From assembly GCA_027483445.1 (NCBI GenBank), contig JAIXUS010000042.1, positions 186,001-250,000 of the forward strand: a stretch of 64,000 bases of DNA. The letters are read 5' to 3'. The position numbers and the translations under genes were made by a program. This stretch comes from Bacteroidota bacterium (lineage in GTDB: Bacteria > Bacteroidota > Bacteroidia > M30B66). The notes under the pieces were generated by a model. The model ran no database searches. It worked only from the letters and a program-made list of their open reading frames with translations, and was not told the origin of the DNA. Below, one piece after another: positions 9,876 to 19,366 of the stretch. Every line of letters begins with the position of its first letter. The first letter of the stretch is position 1.

Positions 9876-10181
9876 TCACACTTTAATTTCTACTTCAACA
9901 CCACTTGGAAGCTCAAGTTTCATGAGCGCATCAACGGTTTTTGAAGTGGTTGAGTAAATATCCAACAGACGCTTGTAGGAGCAAAGTTGGAATTGCTCAC
10001 GAGCTTTCTTGTTTACGTGTGGTGAGCGCAATACAGTGTAGATCTTCTTGTTTGTAGGAAGCGGAATTGGACCACTAACCACAGCACCAGTAGTTTTTAC
10101 TGTTTTTACGATTTTCTCAGCCGACTTGTCAACAAGGTTGTAGTCGTAAGACTTGAGCTTGATACGGATTTTCTGACTCAT
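9876..10181 (-). CDS. rpsJ: 30S ribosomal protein S10 / NusE
   Basis: S10, 101 residues, also known as the antitermination factor NusE. It starts [20 protein letters not shown] and has the [20 protein letters not shown] loop. It lies 18 bp downstream of fusA with no tuf gene between, as is common in Bacteroidota, so the str and S10 segments form one transcript. Confidence 0.97.
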   Translation of the reverse strand: MSQKIRIKLKSYDYNLVDKSAEKIVKTVKTTGAVVSGPIPLPTNKKIYTVLRSPHVNKKAREQFQLCSYKRLLDIYSTTSKTVDALMKLELPSGVEVEIKV

Positions 10182-10199
10182 AGAGTGTATAAAGAACGA

Positions 10200-12305
10200 T
10201 TAAACTTTTGCGGCTTTGCCTTTTGCTTTGGCGATCACTTCTTCAGCTACGTTACGCGGAGCTTCAGCATAGTGCGATGGTTCCATTGTTGAGGTGGCAC
10301 GTCCTGAAGAAATGGTACGCAAGGTAGTAACGTAACCAAACATTTCACTCAGTGGAACTTTGGCACGGATAACTTGAGCACCTGCGCGGCTGTCCATACC
10401 TTCCAATTGACCACGACGCTTATTCAAGTCACCGATAATGTCTCCCATGTATTCTTCTGGAGTCAATACCTCAACCTTCATGATAGGCTCGAGAAGAATT
10501 GGGTTTGCTTTTGGCAATGCTTCGCGGAATGCGGTACGTGCACAAATTTCAAACGAAAGTGAATCGGAGTCAACCGCGTGGTAAGAACCGTCAGTAAGAC
10601 GGACTTTCATGCTATCCATTGTGTATCCGGCAAGCACACCATTCGTCATGGCCGCTTTGAAGCCTTTTTCCACTGATGGAATATATTCACGTGGAATGTT
10701 ACCACCCACTACTTCGTTTACGAATTGTAAGCCTTCTTTACCTTCGTCAGCAGGTCCGATGGTGATAACGATGTCGGCAAACTTACCGCGACCACCGGTT
10801 TGCTTCTTATACACTTCGCGGTGGTTTACTGTACCGGTAATAGCCTCCTTGTAGTTTACCTGAGGTGCACCCTGGTTACACTCAACTTTGAACTCGCGCT
10901 TAAGACGGTCCATGATAATCTCAAGGTGAAGCTCACCCATTCCCGAAATAATCGTCTGGCCTGTTTCTTCGTCGGTGCGAACACGGAAAGTTGGATCTTC
11001 TTCTGCCAATTTACCAAGTGCCATACCCAGCTTATCAACATCGGCCTGTGTTTTAGGCTCAATGGCAATACCGATAACTGGCTCTGGGAATTGCATAGCT
11101 TCTAATACAATTGGATTCTTCTCGTCGCAGAGTGTATCTCCGGTTTTGATGTCTTTGAAACCTACTGCTGCACCAATATCACCAGCTTCGATATACTCGA
11201 TAGCGTTTTGTTTGTTGGCGTGCATTTGGAAGATTCGGCTGATACGCTCTTTGTTGCCACTGCGTGTGTTTAACACATACGAGCCTGCATCAAGTCGTCC
11301 AGAATACGCACGGAAAAAGCAAAGGCGACCTACAAATGGGTCGGTTGCAATTTTGAAGGCAAGGGCTGTGAATGGATCTTTCGCATCAGGGCGACGTACC
11401 ACTTCAGCACCGGTATCCGGATTGGTACCAATAATGTTCTCCTTGTCAATTGGGCTTGGCATAAGCTCCATTACAAGGTCGAGCATAGTTTGAACCCCTT
11501 TGTTCTTGAATGAAGAACCGCAAACCATAGGCACAACCTTATTCGCGATACATGCTTTACGAAGTGCAGTGAGGATTTCTCGTTCGGTAAGTGATTCAGG
11601 GTCTTCGAAATACTTCTCCATCAGGTTCTCGTCGAATTCGGCAACAGCCTCGAGAAGTTTTTCGCGCCATTCTTTGGCTTCTTCTACCATGTCGGCAGGA
11701 ATTTCAACCACTTCATAGGTCATCCCTTTGTCGTGCTCATTCCACACCATTCCACGCCAGTTGATCAAATCAACAACGCCTTTGAAGGTTTCCTCAGCAC
11801 CAATAGGTAGTTGAAGAGGAAGTGGATTACCACCCAATACTTCGCGAACCTGCTTCACTACGTTGAGGAAGTCGGCCCCTTGGCGGTCCATTTTATTGAC
11901 GAACCCAATACGGGTAACGTTGTAATTATTGGCCAAACGCCAGTTTGTTTCAGACTGTGGCTCCACACCATCCACGGCAGAGAACAAAAACACGAGACCA
12001 TCGAGTACACGGAGTGAGCGGTTAACTTCAACTGTAAAGTCAACGTGGCCCGGAGTATCGATGATATTGAGTTTGTATTTGTTGCCGTTGTAGTTCCAAA
12101 AGCAGGTAGTAGCCGCTGAGGTGATGGTAATTCCGCGCTCTTGCTCCTGAACCATCCAGTCCATGGTAGCGGCTCCATCGTGTACTTCACCGATTTTGTG
12201 ATTTACTCCGGTGTAGTAAAGGATACGCTCGGTTGTTGTGGTCTTACCGGCATCAATGTGAGCGGCAATACCGATATTTCTTGTGAATTTAAGATCGTGA
12301 CTCAT
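10200..12305 (-). CDS. fusA: Elongation factor G
   Basis: EF-G, 701 residues, the GTPase that drives ribosomal translocation. GTP-binding motifs are [13 protein letters not shown] (P-loop, about residue 16), DTPGHVDF and NKMD, followed by domains [22 protein letters not shown] lies in the C-terminal domain. Length is typical. It lies 20 bp after rpsG in the str segment. Confidence 0.98.
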   Translation of the reverse strand: MSHDLKFTRNIGIAAHIDAGKTTTTERILYYTGVNHKIGEVHDGAATMDWMVQEQERGITITSAATTCFWNYNGNKYKLNIIDTPGHVDFTVEVNRSLRVLDGLVFLFSAVDGVEPQSETNWRLANNYNVTRIGFVNKMDRQGADFLNVVKQVREVLGGNPLPLQLPIGAEETFKGVVDLINWRGMVWNEHDKGMTYEVVEIPADMVEEAKEWREKLLEAVAEFDENLMEKYFEDPESLTEREILTALRKACIANKVVPMVCGSSFKNKGVQTMLDLVMELMPSPIDKENIIGTNPDTGAEVVRRPDAKDPFTALAFKIATDPFVGRLCFFRAYSGRLDAGSYVLNTRSGNKERISRIFQMHANKQNAIEYIEAGDIGAAVGFKDIKTGDTLCDEKNPIVLEAMQFPEPVIGIAIEPKTQADVDKLGMALGKLAEEDPTFRVRTDEETGQTIISGMGELHLEIIMDRLKREFKVECNQGAPQVNYKEAITGTVNHREVYKKQTGGRGKFADIVITIGPADEGKEGLQFVNEVVGGNIPREYIPSVEKGFKAAMTNGVLAGYTMDSMKVRLTDGSYHAVDSDSLSFEICARTAFREALPKANPILLEPIMKVEVLTPEEYMGDIIGDLNKRRGQLEGMDSRAGAQVIRAKVPLSEMFGYVTTLRTISSGRATSTMEPSHYAEAPRNVAEEVIAKAKGKAAKV

Positions 12306-12325
12306 GACGAGGTTGATTCTTTGAA

Positions 12326-12793
12326 TTAAAAGCGGAAATGTGAGAATGCTTTGTTCGCCTCAGCCATGCGGTGAGTATCTTCTTTCTTCTTGTGAGCCGC
12401 ACCTTCGCTTTTGCTCGCTGCGATAATTTCTGAAGCCAGCTTAGCAGCCATCGACTTCTCGTTACGCTTACGGGCAAACATAATCAGCCACTTCATACCC
12501 AGCGCTGTTTTGCGGTCAGGGCGGATTTCGGTGGGAATCTGGAATGTAGCACCACCTACGCGACGGCTTTTTACCTCAACGGTTGGACTCACATTTTCCA
12601 GTGCGCGCTTCCATACTTCGTGACCGCTTTCTTCGGTACGCTTGGTAATGATGTCCATTGCTTCGTAGAAAATTCCGAAGGCAATACTTTTCTTGCCATC
12701 GTACATCATATTATTTACGAAACGGGTTACAACCGGGTCTCCGAAGCGTGGATCCGGCAGACGTGGGATGCGTTTGGGTGTGGATTTTCTCAT
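12326..12793 (-). CDS. rpsG: 30S ribosomal protein S7
   Basis: S7, 155 residues, nucleates the 16S 3' domain and touches the E site. It has [20 protein letters not shown] and the [20 protein letters not shown] helix. It follows rpsL by 28 bp. Confidence 0.97.
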   Translation of the reverse strand: MRKSTPKRIPRLPDPRFGDPVVTRFVNNMMYDGKKSIAFGIFYEAMDIITKRTEESGHEVWKRALENVSPTVEVKSRRVGGATFQIPTEIRPDRKTALGMKWLIMFARKRNEKSMAAKLASEIIAASKSEGAAHKKKEDTHRMAEANKAFSHFRF

Positions 12794-12821
12794 GGATTCT
12801 GACTATGCTGAAATCGACGAA

Positions 12822-13229
12822 TTATTTTTTCTTTTTGGTCGTTGCTGCTGGTTGTCCTGGTTTTGGACGCTTGGTTCCGTATTTAGAACGGCGCTGGTTA
12901 CGTCCTTCAACACCAGAAGTATCAAGCGCACCACGCACAATGTGGTAACGCACACCTGGTAAATCCTTCACACGACCACCGCGAATCAACACGATAGAGT
13001 GCTCTTGGAGGTTGTGTCCCTCGCCAGGAATGTAGGCGTTCACTTCCTTTGAGTTGGTCAAACGAACACGAGCCACTTTGCGCATCGCAGAGTTTGGCTT
13101 CTTAGGTGTGGTGGTGTACACACGGGTGCACACGCCGCGGCGCTGTGGACAAGAATCCAAAGCCGGACTCTTACTCTTTGAAGCGTTCGGCGTGCGGCCT
13201 TTACGTACAAGCTGCTGAATGGTAGGCAT
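12822..13229 (-). CDS. rpsL: 30S ribosomal protein S12
   Basis: S12, 135 residues, at the decoding centre. Family signatures [19 protein letters not shown] and [20 protein letters not shown] are intact; the Lys in PKKPNSA, where streptomycin-resistance changes occur in other bacteria, is wild type. It is the first gene of the long ribosomal transcript, read from the promoter at 13297-13326. Confidence 0.97.
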   Translation of the reverse strand: MPTIQQLVRKGRTPNASKSKSPALDSCPQRRGVCTRVYTTTPKKPNSAMRKVARVRLTNSKEVNAYIPGEGHNLQEHSIVLIRGGRVKDLPGVRYHIVRGALDTSGVEGRNQRRSKYGTKRPKPGQPAATTKKKK

Positions 13230-13296
13230 GCTTTACTGCTTGATTATGTTTTGTTTATCTTCTTGAAATGCGGTAATCGCCCCAATTTTGGGAGCG

Positions 13297-13326
13297 CAAA
13301 GATATGAAGTAGTTTTTATTAACCAA
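13297..13326 (-). promoter_or_regulatory. Bacteroidota-type promoter for the rpsL operon
   Basis: On the minus strand, TTG (13326-13324), a 19-nt spacer and TATCTTTG (13304-13297). A TTAAAATTTTTT tract lies upstream as in the rplP promoter, and the sequence after the -7 box is CGCTCCCAAAATTGGGG. The presumed 5' end CCCA could fold onto TGGG just downstream. Confidence 0.8.
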
Positions 13327-13641
13327 CTGATAGTGAGAAAAAATTTTAAGAATCATGGACCGTTATTTTGTGAAAAATCTGCCAATTGGTTTCCGCAGTG
13401 CCATCCCCAACCCTTCTTTAAATCTCTTTTTTTTAGGTTGGATGGCCTTTCGACGTCGCCATTCACAGCATTTATGCGATACTTGGTTCCTTGTTTACAT
13501 AGAATTGCTTTGCGGTTTGCTTCTTTACAGCTCAGCCGGTTTTCCTCAATCGGAGCTCTAATAAATCAAAAAGTAGAGGTATTGATTGAACTTTAATGTA
13601 CATGGTTGAAAAATTCCCGAACCACAGCCCAATCGCTTCCT
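13327..13641. other. Intergenic region between rpsL and uvrD
   Basis: About 315 bp between two divergent genes. Apart from the promoters at its ends, no gene, tRNA or convincing hairpin was seen. Short open frames here (for example 13355-13561) have no recognisable product and no start context. Confidence 0.6.
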
Positions 13642-13649
13642 TAATTTTG
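13642..13649 (+). promoter_or_regulatory. -7 box directly before uvrD (leaderless start)
   Basis: TAATTTTG matches the TAnnTTTG consensus exactly and ends 4 nt before the uvrD ATG (TCGG-ATG). Transcription would then begin at or next to the start codon. No TTG lies 17-23 nt upstream, so the -33 element is weak or absent. Confidence 0.5.
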
Positions 13650-13653
13650 TCGG

Positions 13654-16020
13654 ATGCAAAATGATTTCCTTAGCGGGCTTAATCCGGTTCAGCGCCAGGC
13701 TGCCGAAACCACCGAAGGACCGGTTATGATCATTGCCGGTGCCGGATCAGGTAAAACCCGCGTTCTTACCTTTAGGATTGCCAATCTTCTCAGTAAAGGG
13801 GTTGATGCCTTCAATATTCTTGCACTCACATTTACCAATAAAGCTGCACGCGAAATGAAGGAACGCATTTCAGGTCTGGTTGAAGGCACCGAAGCCCGCA
13901 ACCTCTGGATGGGCACCTTCCACTCAATCTTTGCCCGCATATTAAGGGCTGAAGCAGAAAAAATTGGTTATCCTTCGAACTTTACCATCTACGATACAGA
14001 AGACTCCAAAGGACTCATTAAAAACATTCTTACTGAGCTCCAACTCGACGATAAAATCTACAAACCTTCCCTCGTACTCAGCCGAATATCTTCGGCGAAA
14101 AACAACTTGATTTCAGCCCGCGAATACAACAGTCACGCAGAAATCCTTGATGAAGATCGTCAAAGTGGTAAACCTAAACTCGGACTCATTTACGAAACCT
14201 ACGACAAAAGACTGTTTAAAGCCTCTGCAATGGATTTTGATGACCTCCTCTTCAAAACCAATATTCTGCTCAAACAGTTTCCGGAAGTACTTTATAAGTA
14301 TCAGCAAAAGTTCCGATACATATTAGTAGATGAGTATCAGGACACCAATTTTTCGCAATATCTTATTGTGAAGAAACTGGCTGCGATGTATCAAAATATT
14401 TGTGTGGTAGGCGATGATGCGCAAAGTATTTATGCCTTCCGCGGAGCGAACATCCAAAATATCCTAAACTTTGAAAAAGACTATCCGGAGCTAAAGGTTT
14501 TTAAACTTGAGCAAAACTATCGCTCTACCCAAACCATAGTTGAAGCAGCCAACTCAGTAATTAGGAACAACCGCGATCAACTGAAAAAGGTTGTTTGGAC
14601 AAACAATCAGAAAGGCGAGCCAGTAAGATTAATGCGTGCCGGTTCTGATAATGAGGAGGGCCAACAAGTGGCCAATCGGATTTTTGATTTGCGCATGCAA
14701 AGCCAGCTCGCCAATCGCGACATCGCCATATTATACCGCACCAATGCTCAAAGCCGATCCATGGAAGAGGCCTTGAGAAAACGCGGGATTCCCTATCGAA
14801 TTTTCGGTGGGCTTTCATTTTATAAACGAAAGGAGATTAAAGATTTACTGGCGTATTTCCGGCTGGCCATCAATCCATTGGATGAGGAAGCGCTCCGAAG
14901 GGTCATCAATTACCCCATGCGCGGAATTGGCAAAACCACTCTGGAGAAAATTGTGGTGTGTGCCGATCAAAACAACGTTTCGTTGTGGGAAGTCATCAGC
15001 AACCTTGAGCAATACCGGCCAGTAACAGGCGCTACAGCCCAAAAGGTTTCTGATTTTGTGATGATGATTAAGAGTTTCCGCCACGGCCTTACTTCTTCAA
15101 ACGCCTATGAGTTGGCCATGCACATTGCCCGCTCTTCGGGATTGCTCAAAGAGTTGGGCAACGACAAAACACCAGAAGGCATTTCGCGCCACGATAACGT
15201 AAAGGAATTGTTAAACGGGATTCAAGAGTTTGTTGATACCCCCACTGAAAGCGAAGATGAGGTTCAGGAACGAACACTTGATGTGTTTATGCAAGATATT
15301 GCCTTGCTAACAGACGCCGACGAAAACGATAAAGAAGACGCCGATAAGGTTTCGATGATGACCATCCATGCCGCCAAAGGCTTAGAGTTTAAAGCCGTGT
15401 TTGTAGTGGGCATGGAAGAGAATCTCTTCCCTTCCCAGATGGCTCTTCAATCGAGAGAGGAGTTGGAAGAGGAACGTCGACTATTCTACGTAGCGCTTAC
15501 CCGGGCCGAGCAGTTTTTGTATTTAACCTACGCCAACACGCGTTACCGCTGGGGTAAAATTGATTTTTCGGAGCCAAGTCGATTCCTGCAAGAGATAGAT
15601 CCCGGCCTTTTACAACTCCCACCCGATATCGCTCCAGAGTCTAGGGGCTTTATGAATTTTGAGGAGGATCGATTAAGTTTTGGGGGCTTTACGCCCCGTT
15701 CGGGCGCTGCTTCAGCATTTAAACCTCGTGAGAAGCCGGAGGCCTCATTTGCGCCAAAATCAAACGGTACGGCCGGCGGATTTAAACCACAACCAAAGTT
15801 GGTGCCTGCCGCTCAGGCCGTTAATAGTAATGCTTTTGTGAGCGATGACCTAAGCGGTTTAGCAGCCGGCATGGAGGTGGTTCATGAGAAATTTGGTAAG
15901 GGAAAAGTAGTGTTTGTTGATGGCCGCTCCGGTGAGAAAAAGGCTACGGTTTTATTCGATACTGCCGGACAGAAACAATTATTACTTAAGTTTGCCAAAC
16001 TAAAGATTATTCAACCCTAA
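13654..16020 (+). CDS. uvrD: UvrD/PcrA-type superfamily 1 DNA helicase
   Basis: An ATP-dependent 3'-5' DNA helicase, 788 residues, for nucleotide excision repair, mismatch repair or replication restart. SF1 motifs in order: Walker A AGAGSGKT (residues 28-35), Walker B LVDEYQDTN, motif III GDDAQSIYAFRGA, QNYRS, MTIHAAKGLEFKAVFVVG and the C-terminal YVALTRAE. A ~120-residue low-complexity linker follows. The last ~50 residues (AGMEVVHEKFGKGKV onwards) resemble the small Tudor-like domain of PcrA that contacts RNA polymerase. It heads a uvrD-DUF4290-murA run. Confidence 0.95.
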   Translation: MQNDFLSGLNPVQRQAAETTEGPVMIIAGAGSGKTRVLTFRIANLLSKGVDAFNILALTFTNKAAREMKERISGLVEGTEARNLWMGTFHSIFARILRAEAEKIGYPSNFTIYDTEDSKGLIKNILTELQLDDKIYKPSLVLSRISSAKNNLISAREYNSHAEILDEDRQSGKPKLGLIYETYDKRLFKASAMDFDDLLFKTNILLKQFPEVLYKYQQKFRYILVDEYQDTNFSQYLIVKKLAAMYQNICVVGDDAQSIYAFRGANIQNILNFEKDYPELKVFKLEQNYRSTQTIVEAANSVIRNNRDQLKKVVWTNNQKGEPVRLMRAGSDNEEGQQVANRIFDLRMQSQLANRDIAILYRTNAQSRSMEEALRKRGIPYRIFGGLSFYKRKEIKDLLAYFRLAINPLDEEALRRVINYPMRGIGKTTLEKIVVCADQNNVSLWEVISNLEQYRPVTGATAQKVSDFVMMIKSFRHGLTSSNAYELAMHIARSSGLLKELGNDKTPEGISRHDNVKELLNGIQEFVDTPTESEDEVQERTLDVFMQDIALLTDADENDKEDADKVSMMTIHAAKGLEFKAVFVVGMEENLFPSQMALQSREELEEERRLFYVALTRAEQFLYLTYANTRYRWGKIDFSEPSRFLQEIDPGLLQLPPDIAPESRGFMNFEEDRLSFGGFTPRSGAASAFKPREKPEASFAPKSNGTAGGFKPQPKLVPAAQAVNSNAFVSDDLSGLAAGMEVVHEKFGKGKVVFVDGRSGEKKATVLFDTAGQKQLLLKFAKLKIIQP

Positions 16021-16058
16021 GCCTACAAAGGCCATTAATGGGTTTTTCTGCAACATTT

Positions 16059-16703
16059 ATGGAATACAATTCCCAGCGCCCAAGGCTGATTATCTCTGAA
16101 TATGGCCGCCATGTTCAGCGTATGATCGATCATGCTTGCACTATCGAAGACCGTGAAGAACGAAATCAGATGGCTCGCCAGATCATTGCAGTGATGGGGC
16201 AACTCAATCCTCAACTTCGCGATATGAGTGATTTTCGCCACAAGTTGTGGGATCACCTTTTTATTATGTCTGATTTTAAGTTGGATGTCGATTCTCCGTA
16301 TCCAATTCCAACACGGGAAAGTCTAAATGTTAAGCCGGAAAAGCTTAATTACCCCAGCAATCACATTCAGTTCCGTCATTACGGAAAGGTTGTTGAGCGA
16401 ATGATTGACACCGCCAAAGGCATGGAAGAGGGGCCTTTGAAAGATTCAATGGTGAGTGCAATCGCCCACCATCTTAAAAAGTCGTACCTCGCCTGGAACC
16501 GCGATTCGGTGCATGATGAGACGATTTTGAAAGATCTCGGGAAGTTGTCTGGTGGTGCCTTGAGCATGCCAGAAGGAGTGCAGCTTGGAGCAGCTACCGA
16601 AGTTCTGGTGGCAAATTATTCACAACAACAAGGTAAGAAGTTTGGTAAGAACTCCAGAAAACAGAATAAGTTCAAGCGTAAATTCGGCGGCACTAGCTAC
16701 TGA
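16059..16703 (+). CDS. DUF4290 family protein
   Basis: A 214-residue protein that I recognise as the Bacteroidota-specific DUF4290 family, whose function is unknown. Typical stretches are LIISEYGRHVQRMIDHA and EDREERNQMARQIIAVM. It looks helical and soluble, with no signal peptide, and ends in a Lys/Arg/Asn-rich tail (GKNSRKQNKFKRKF) that could bind nucleic acid. An upstream ATG at 16038 would add seven residues, but the family starts near MEYNSQRP. It sits 38 bp after uvrD and 5 bp before murA, and is probably co-transcribed with both. Confidence 0.8.
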   Translation: MEYNSQRPRLIISEYGRHVQRMIDHACTIEDREERNQMARQIIAVMGQLNPQLRDMSDFRHKLWDHLFIMSDFKLDVDSPYPIPTRESLNVKPEKLNYPSNHIQFRHYGKVVERMIDTAKGMEEGPLKDSMVSAIAHHLKKSYLAWNRDSVHDETILKDLGKLSGGALSMPEGVQLGAATEVLVANYSQQQGKKFGKNSRKQNKFKRKFGGTSY

Positions 16704-16708
16704 ATCGC

Positions 16709-18013
16709 ATGAACCGTTTTGAAATTATCGGAGGCAAGCGTCTCCATGGAGAATTGGTGCCTCAAGGCGCAAAAAATGAAGCTTTACAAATTGTTTGCGC
16801 CGTCCTCTTAACAGCCGAGCGCTGCGTAATCCATAATGTTCCCGACATTGTGGATGTCAACAAACTTATCGAGCTCCTTGCCGCCCTCGGTGTAAAAGTC
16901 GAGAATTTAGGCCAAGGTTCCTGGGCCTTCCAGGCCGATGACGTTAACGTAGATTTCCTCATCTCAGAAGAATTCAAAACTCGGGGCGCTGCGCTTCGGG
17001 GCTCGGTTATGATTGTGGGACCGCTTCTGGCCCGTTTCGGGCGGGGGTATATTCCTAAGCCCGGGGGCGACAAAATCGGGAGGCGACGCCTCGACACGCA
17101 TTTCATTGGTTTTCAGAACCTCGGTGCCACATTCGACTTCGATGGAGTAGAGAATTTTTATAAAGTCGAAGCGAAGGAGCTCCGGGGAACCTATATGTTG
17201 CTCGATGAGGCATCGGTAACCGGCACCGCCAATATCATTATGGCAGCGGTGTTGGCGAAAGGAACGACCACCATTTTTAATGCTGCCTGCGAACCGTACA
17301 TCCAGCAATTGTGCAAGATGTTAAATAGTATGGGCGCCAAAATTAGCGGCGTTGGTTCAAATTTACTGAGCATTGAGGGTGTTGCCGAGCTAGGAGGTTG
17401 TGTGCACCGCATGCTGCCCGATATGATTGAAATTGGCTCATTTATCGGGCTTGCTGCAATGACCCAAAGCCATATTCGCATCAAAGACACCGGGTATGAT
17501 CATTTGGGAATGATTCCCGACGTGTTTCGTCGGTTGGGCATTGAAATTCATCGCGATGGCGACGATATTGTCATCCCCGAACAGGAAAGTTACACCATTA
17601 ACAAGTACATCGATGGGTCAATTTTAACCGTTGCCGATTCTCCATGGCCGGGATTTACGCCCGATTTGCTCTCCATTGTGCTCGTGGTTGCCACCCAGGC
17701 TAACGGTTCGGTACTGATTCATCAAAAAATGTTCGAGTCGCGTTTGTTCTTTGTCGATAAACTCATCGACATGGGCGCGCAGATTATTCTATGCGATCCG
17801 CATCGAGCCACCATTATTGGCATCAACAGAAAATACAAGCTCAGGGGAATCAAAATGACATCTCCCGATATTCGGGCCGGTGTTTCTTTGCTTATTGCCG
17901 CCTTATCGGCGGATGGCATTTCGGTGATAGACAATATCGAACAAATCGACCGGGGCTATCAAAATATCGATACGCGATTAAGGTCTATCGGGGCCCAAAT
18001 TCGACGCTTCTAA
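16709..18013 (+). CDS. murA: UDP-N-acetylglucosamine 1-carboxyvinyltransferase MurA (Cys-to-Asp active site)
   Basis: MurA, 434 residues, transfers enolpyruvate from PEP to UDP-GlcNAc in the first committed step of peptidoglycan synthesis. The substrate motif AKNEAL holds Lys22 and Asn23. In the mobile active-site loop (PKPGGDKIGRRRLD) the usual Cys, E. coli Cys115, is replaced by Asp121 (codon GAC at 17069-17071). Cys-to-Asp MurA enzymes, such as those of Mycobacterium tuberculosis and Chlamydia, are active but insensitive to fosfomycin. It is 5 bp after the DUF4290 gene. Confidence 0.97.
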   Translation: MNRFEIIGGKRLHGELVPQGAKNEALQIVCAVLLTAERCVIHNVPDIVDVNKLIELLAALGVKVENLGQGSWAFQADDVNVDFLISEEFKTRGAALRGSVMIVGPLLARFGRGYIPKPGGDKIGRRRLDTHFIGFQNLGATFDFDGVENFYKVEAKELRGTYMLLDEASVTGTANIIMAAVLAKGTTTIFNAACEPYIQQLCKMLNSMGAKISGVGSNLLSIEGVAELGGCVHRMLPDMIEIGSFIGLAAMTQSHIRIKDTGYDHLGMIPDVFRRLGIEIHRDGDDIVIPEQESYTINKYIDGSILTVADSPWPGFTPDLLSIVLVVATQANGSVLIHQKMFESRLFFVDKLIDMGAQIILCDPHRATIIGINRKYKLRGIKMTSPDIRAGVSLLIAALSADGISVIDNIEQIDRGYQNIDTRLRSIGAQIRRF

Positions 18014-18057
18014 CGGAGGCATAATTGTTGTAAATTGCGAACTCCAAAATTTTATTC

Positions 18058-18606
18058 ATGAAGCGTATTTTGTTTGGCCTCATCGCGTTGGTAGCGATCG
18101 CCTTGACAACCACCACCCTCAACGGAATTACCGATAAGGGTCCTAAAAAACCACCAGTTGGCTTGAATGTCGGCAATACCGCCCCCGACCTTGCCTTTAA
18201 AAATCCCGATGGGAAAGAAATCAAACTCTCATCTTTACGCGGTAAAGTAGTTCTCCTCGATTTTTGGGCTTCATGGTGTGGCCCTTGCCGCATGGAGAAT
18301 CCCAATGTGGTAAAGGCATTTAACAAGTATCAGAATGCCAAATTTGCGAAAGGAAAAGGCTTTACCATCTACAATGTTTCCCTCGACATGAAGAAAGAAG
18401 CCTGGATGGCTGCCATCAAGAAAGATGGTCTGGTTTGGGAAAATCATGTAAGCGATTTAATGGGATGGAGCTCACAAGCCGCTGCCATTTACGGTGTGAA
18501 CTCAATTCCAATGAACTACTTAATCGACGGCGAAGGTGTAATCCTCGCCAAGAATCTACGCGGTGCAGCTCTGGAAGCTGAACTCGACAAACAATTGGCA
18601 AAGTAA
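18058..18606 (+). CDS. TlpA/ResA-like exported thioredoxin
   Basis: A 182-residue periplasmic thiol-disulfide oxidoreductase of the TlpA/ResA/AhpC-TSA type. An N-terminal hydrophobic segment (residues 1-22) is a signal peptide or anchor. The active site is WASWCGPCRMENP with Cys74 and Cys77, and the cis-Pro region SIPMNYLIDGEGVI is present. Likely roles are cytochrome c maturation or repair of exported proteins; the exact partner cannot be told. It has its own upstream sequence (TAAATTG-CGAACTCCAAAA, 18031-18049) resembling the ribosomal start-site motif, and a terminator follows. Confidence 0.85.
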   Translation: MKRILFGLIALVAIALTTTTLNGITDKGPKKPPVGLNVGNTAPDLAFKNPDGKEIKLSSLRGKVVLLDFWASWCGPCRMENPNVVKAFNKYQNAKFAKGKGFTIYNVSLDMKKEAWMAAIKKDGLVWENHVSDLMGWSSQAAAIYGVNSIPMNYLIDGEGVILAKNLRGAALEAELDKQLAK

Positions 18607-18623
18607 TTTTTGCATTTAAGGTT

Positions 18624-18666
18624 AATGGCCGTTTTCATTCAGAAAGCGGCCATTTTCTTTTTTTTG
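18624..18666 (+). terminator. Rho-independent terminator after the TlpA-like gene
   Basis: A perfect 8-bp stem AATGGCCG/CGGCCATT (18624-18631 and 18647-18654) is followed by TTCTTTTTTTTT. It separates the TlpA-like gene from grpE. Confidence 0.85.
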
Positions 18667-18674
18667 GCGAATAG

Positions 18675-18687
18675 CTGTCATTCTGTC
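18675..18687 (+). promoter_or_regulatory. CTGTC direct repeat upstream of grpE
   Basis: CTGTC occurs twice, three bases apart (CTGTCATTCTGTC), 15 bp upstream of the -24/-12 element. Its place suggests an activator site for heat-shock control. This is inference from position only; the binding protein is unknown. Confidence 0.4.
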
Positions 18688-18701
18688 GTAATTATGCCTG
18701 G

Positions 18702-18717
18702 TGGCAGGATGATTGCT
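18702..18717 (+). promoter_or_regulatory. Sigma-54-type (-24/-12) promoter for grpE-dnaJ
   Basis: TGGCAGGATGATTGCT has GG at 18703-18704 and GC at 18715-18716 with exactly 10 nt between them, matching the sigma-54 consensus TGGCAC-N5-TTGC. Transcription would start near 18728, which favours the second ATG of grpE (18766) as the start codon. Confidence 0.65.
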
Positions 18718-18765
18718 TAGCCGCGCGCGTTCATGAAGAATCCTATCAAACGTATTTTCCGTGCT

Positions 18766-19356
18766 ATGAGTACCGAAGAAAAGCAATCCAACCCCATCGA
18801 TATAGAAAATCCTGAAAATGGCATCAACGGCGAAGACCTCGTTGCCGACGGTCCGGTGATGAACGACGAACAACCCAATCCTTCTGAGGTACAGGCTGAA
18901 ACTGCAGCCCTCGATAGTTGGGAAAGCAAATACAAAGACATCAACGATCGGTATTTGCGGTTGTACTCCGACTTCGACAATTACAAAAAACGTGTAGCCA
19001 AAGAGCGCATTGAGTTCAGTAAAACAGCAGCGGCTGACATTTTTTCTGCCCTTTTGCCAGTTTTAGATGATTTTGACCGCGCCACCAAGGCCATGGACTT
19101 ATCGGGGGCTACAGTAGAATCGCTCCGAGAAGGCCTTCAACTGGTGCATGCCAAAATGAAGGGCATTTTGGTAGCCCGTGGTTTGGAAGAAATGGATGCT
19201 TCTGGTCAGGTATTCGATGCAGAAATTCACGAAGCGATTACCCAAATTCCGGCGCCCGACGAAAGTTTGAAAGGCAAGGTCATCGATCAGGTCGAAAAAG
19301 GATATTCCCTTAATGGTAAAGTAATCCGCTACGCTAAAGTTGTAGTGGGAAGTTGA
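18766..19356 (+). CDS. grpE: Nucleotide exchange factor GrpE
   Basis: GrpE, 196 residues from the ATG at 18766 (MSTEEKQSNPID). An ATG at 18733 would add 11 residues but would lie only ~5 nt after the predicted sigma-54 start site. The N-terminus is acidic and disordered, followed by the coiled coil (YLRLYSDFDNYKKRVAKER) and the C-terminal beta domain (DAEIHEAITQIP, VEKGYSLNGKVIRYAKV). It releases ADP from DnaK. It is 10 bp before dnaJ; dnaK is not in the window. Confidence 0.93.
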   Translation: MSTEEKQSNPIDIENPENGINGEDLVADGPVMNDEQPNPSEVQAETAALDSWESKYKDINDRYLRLYSDFDNYKKRVAKERIEFSKTAAADIFSALLPVLDDFDRATKAMDLSGATVESLREGLQLVHAKMKGILVARGLEEMDASGQVFDAEIHEAITQIPAPDESLKGKVIDQVEKGYSLNGKVIRYAKVVVGS

Positions 19357-19366
19357 TTGATAGAGC

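Noticed and set aside
13355-13561. 68-residue open frame between rpsL and uvrD
   Set aside because: No promoter, no family resemblance, and base composition like non-coding DNA; probably chance.
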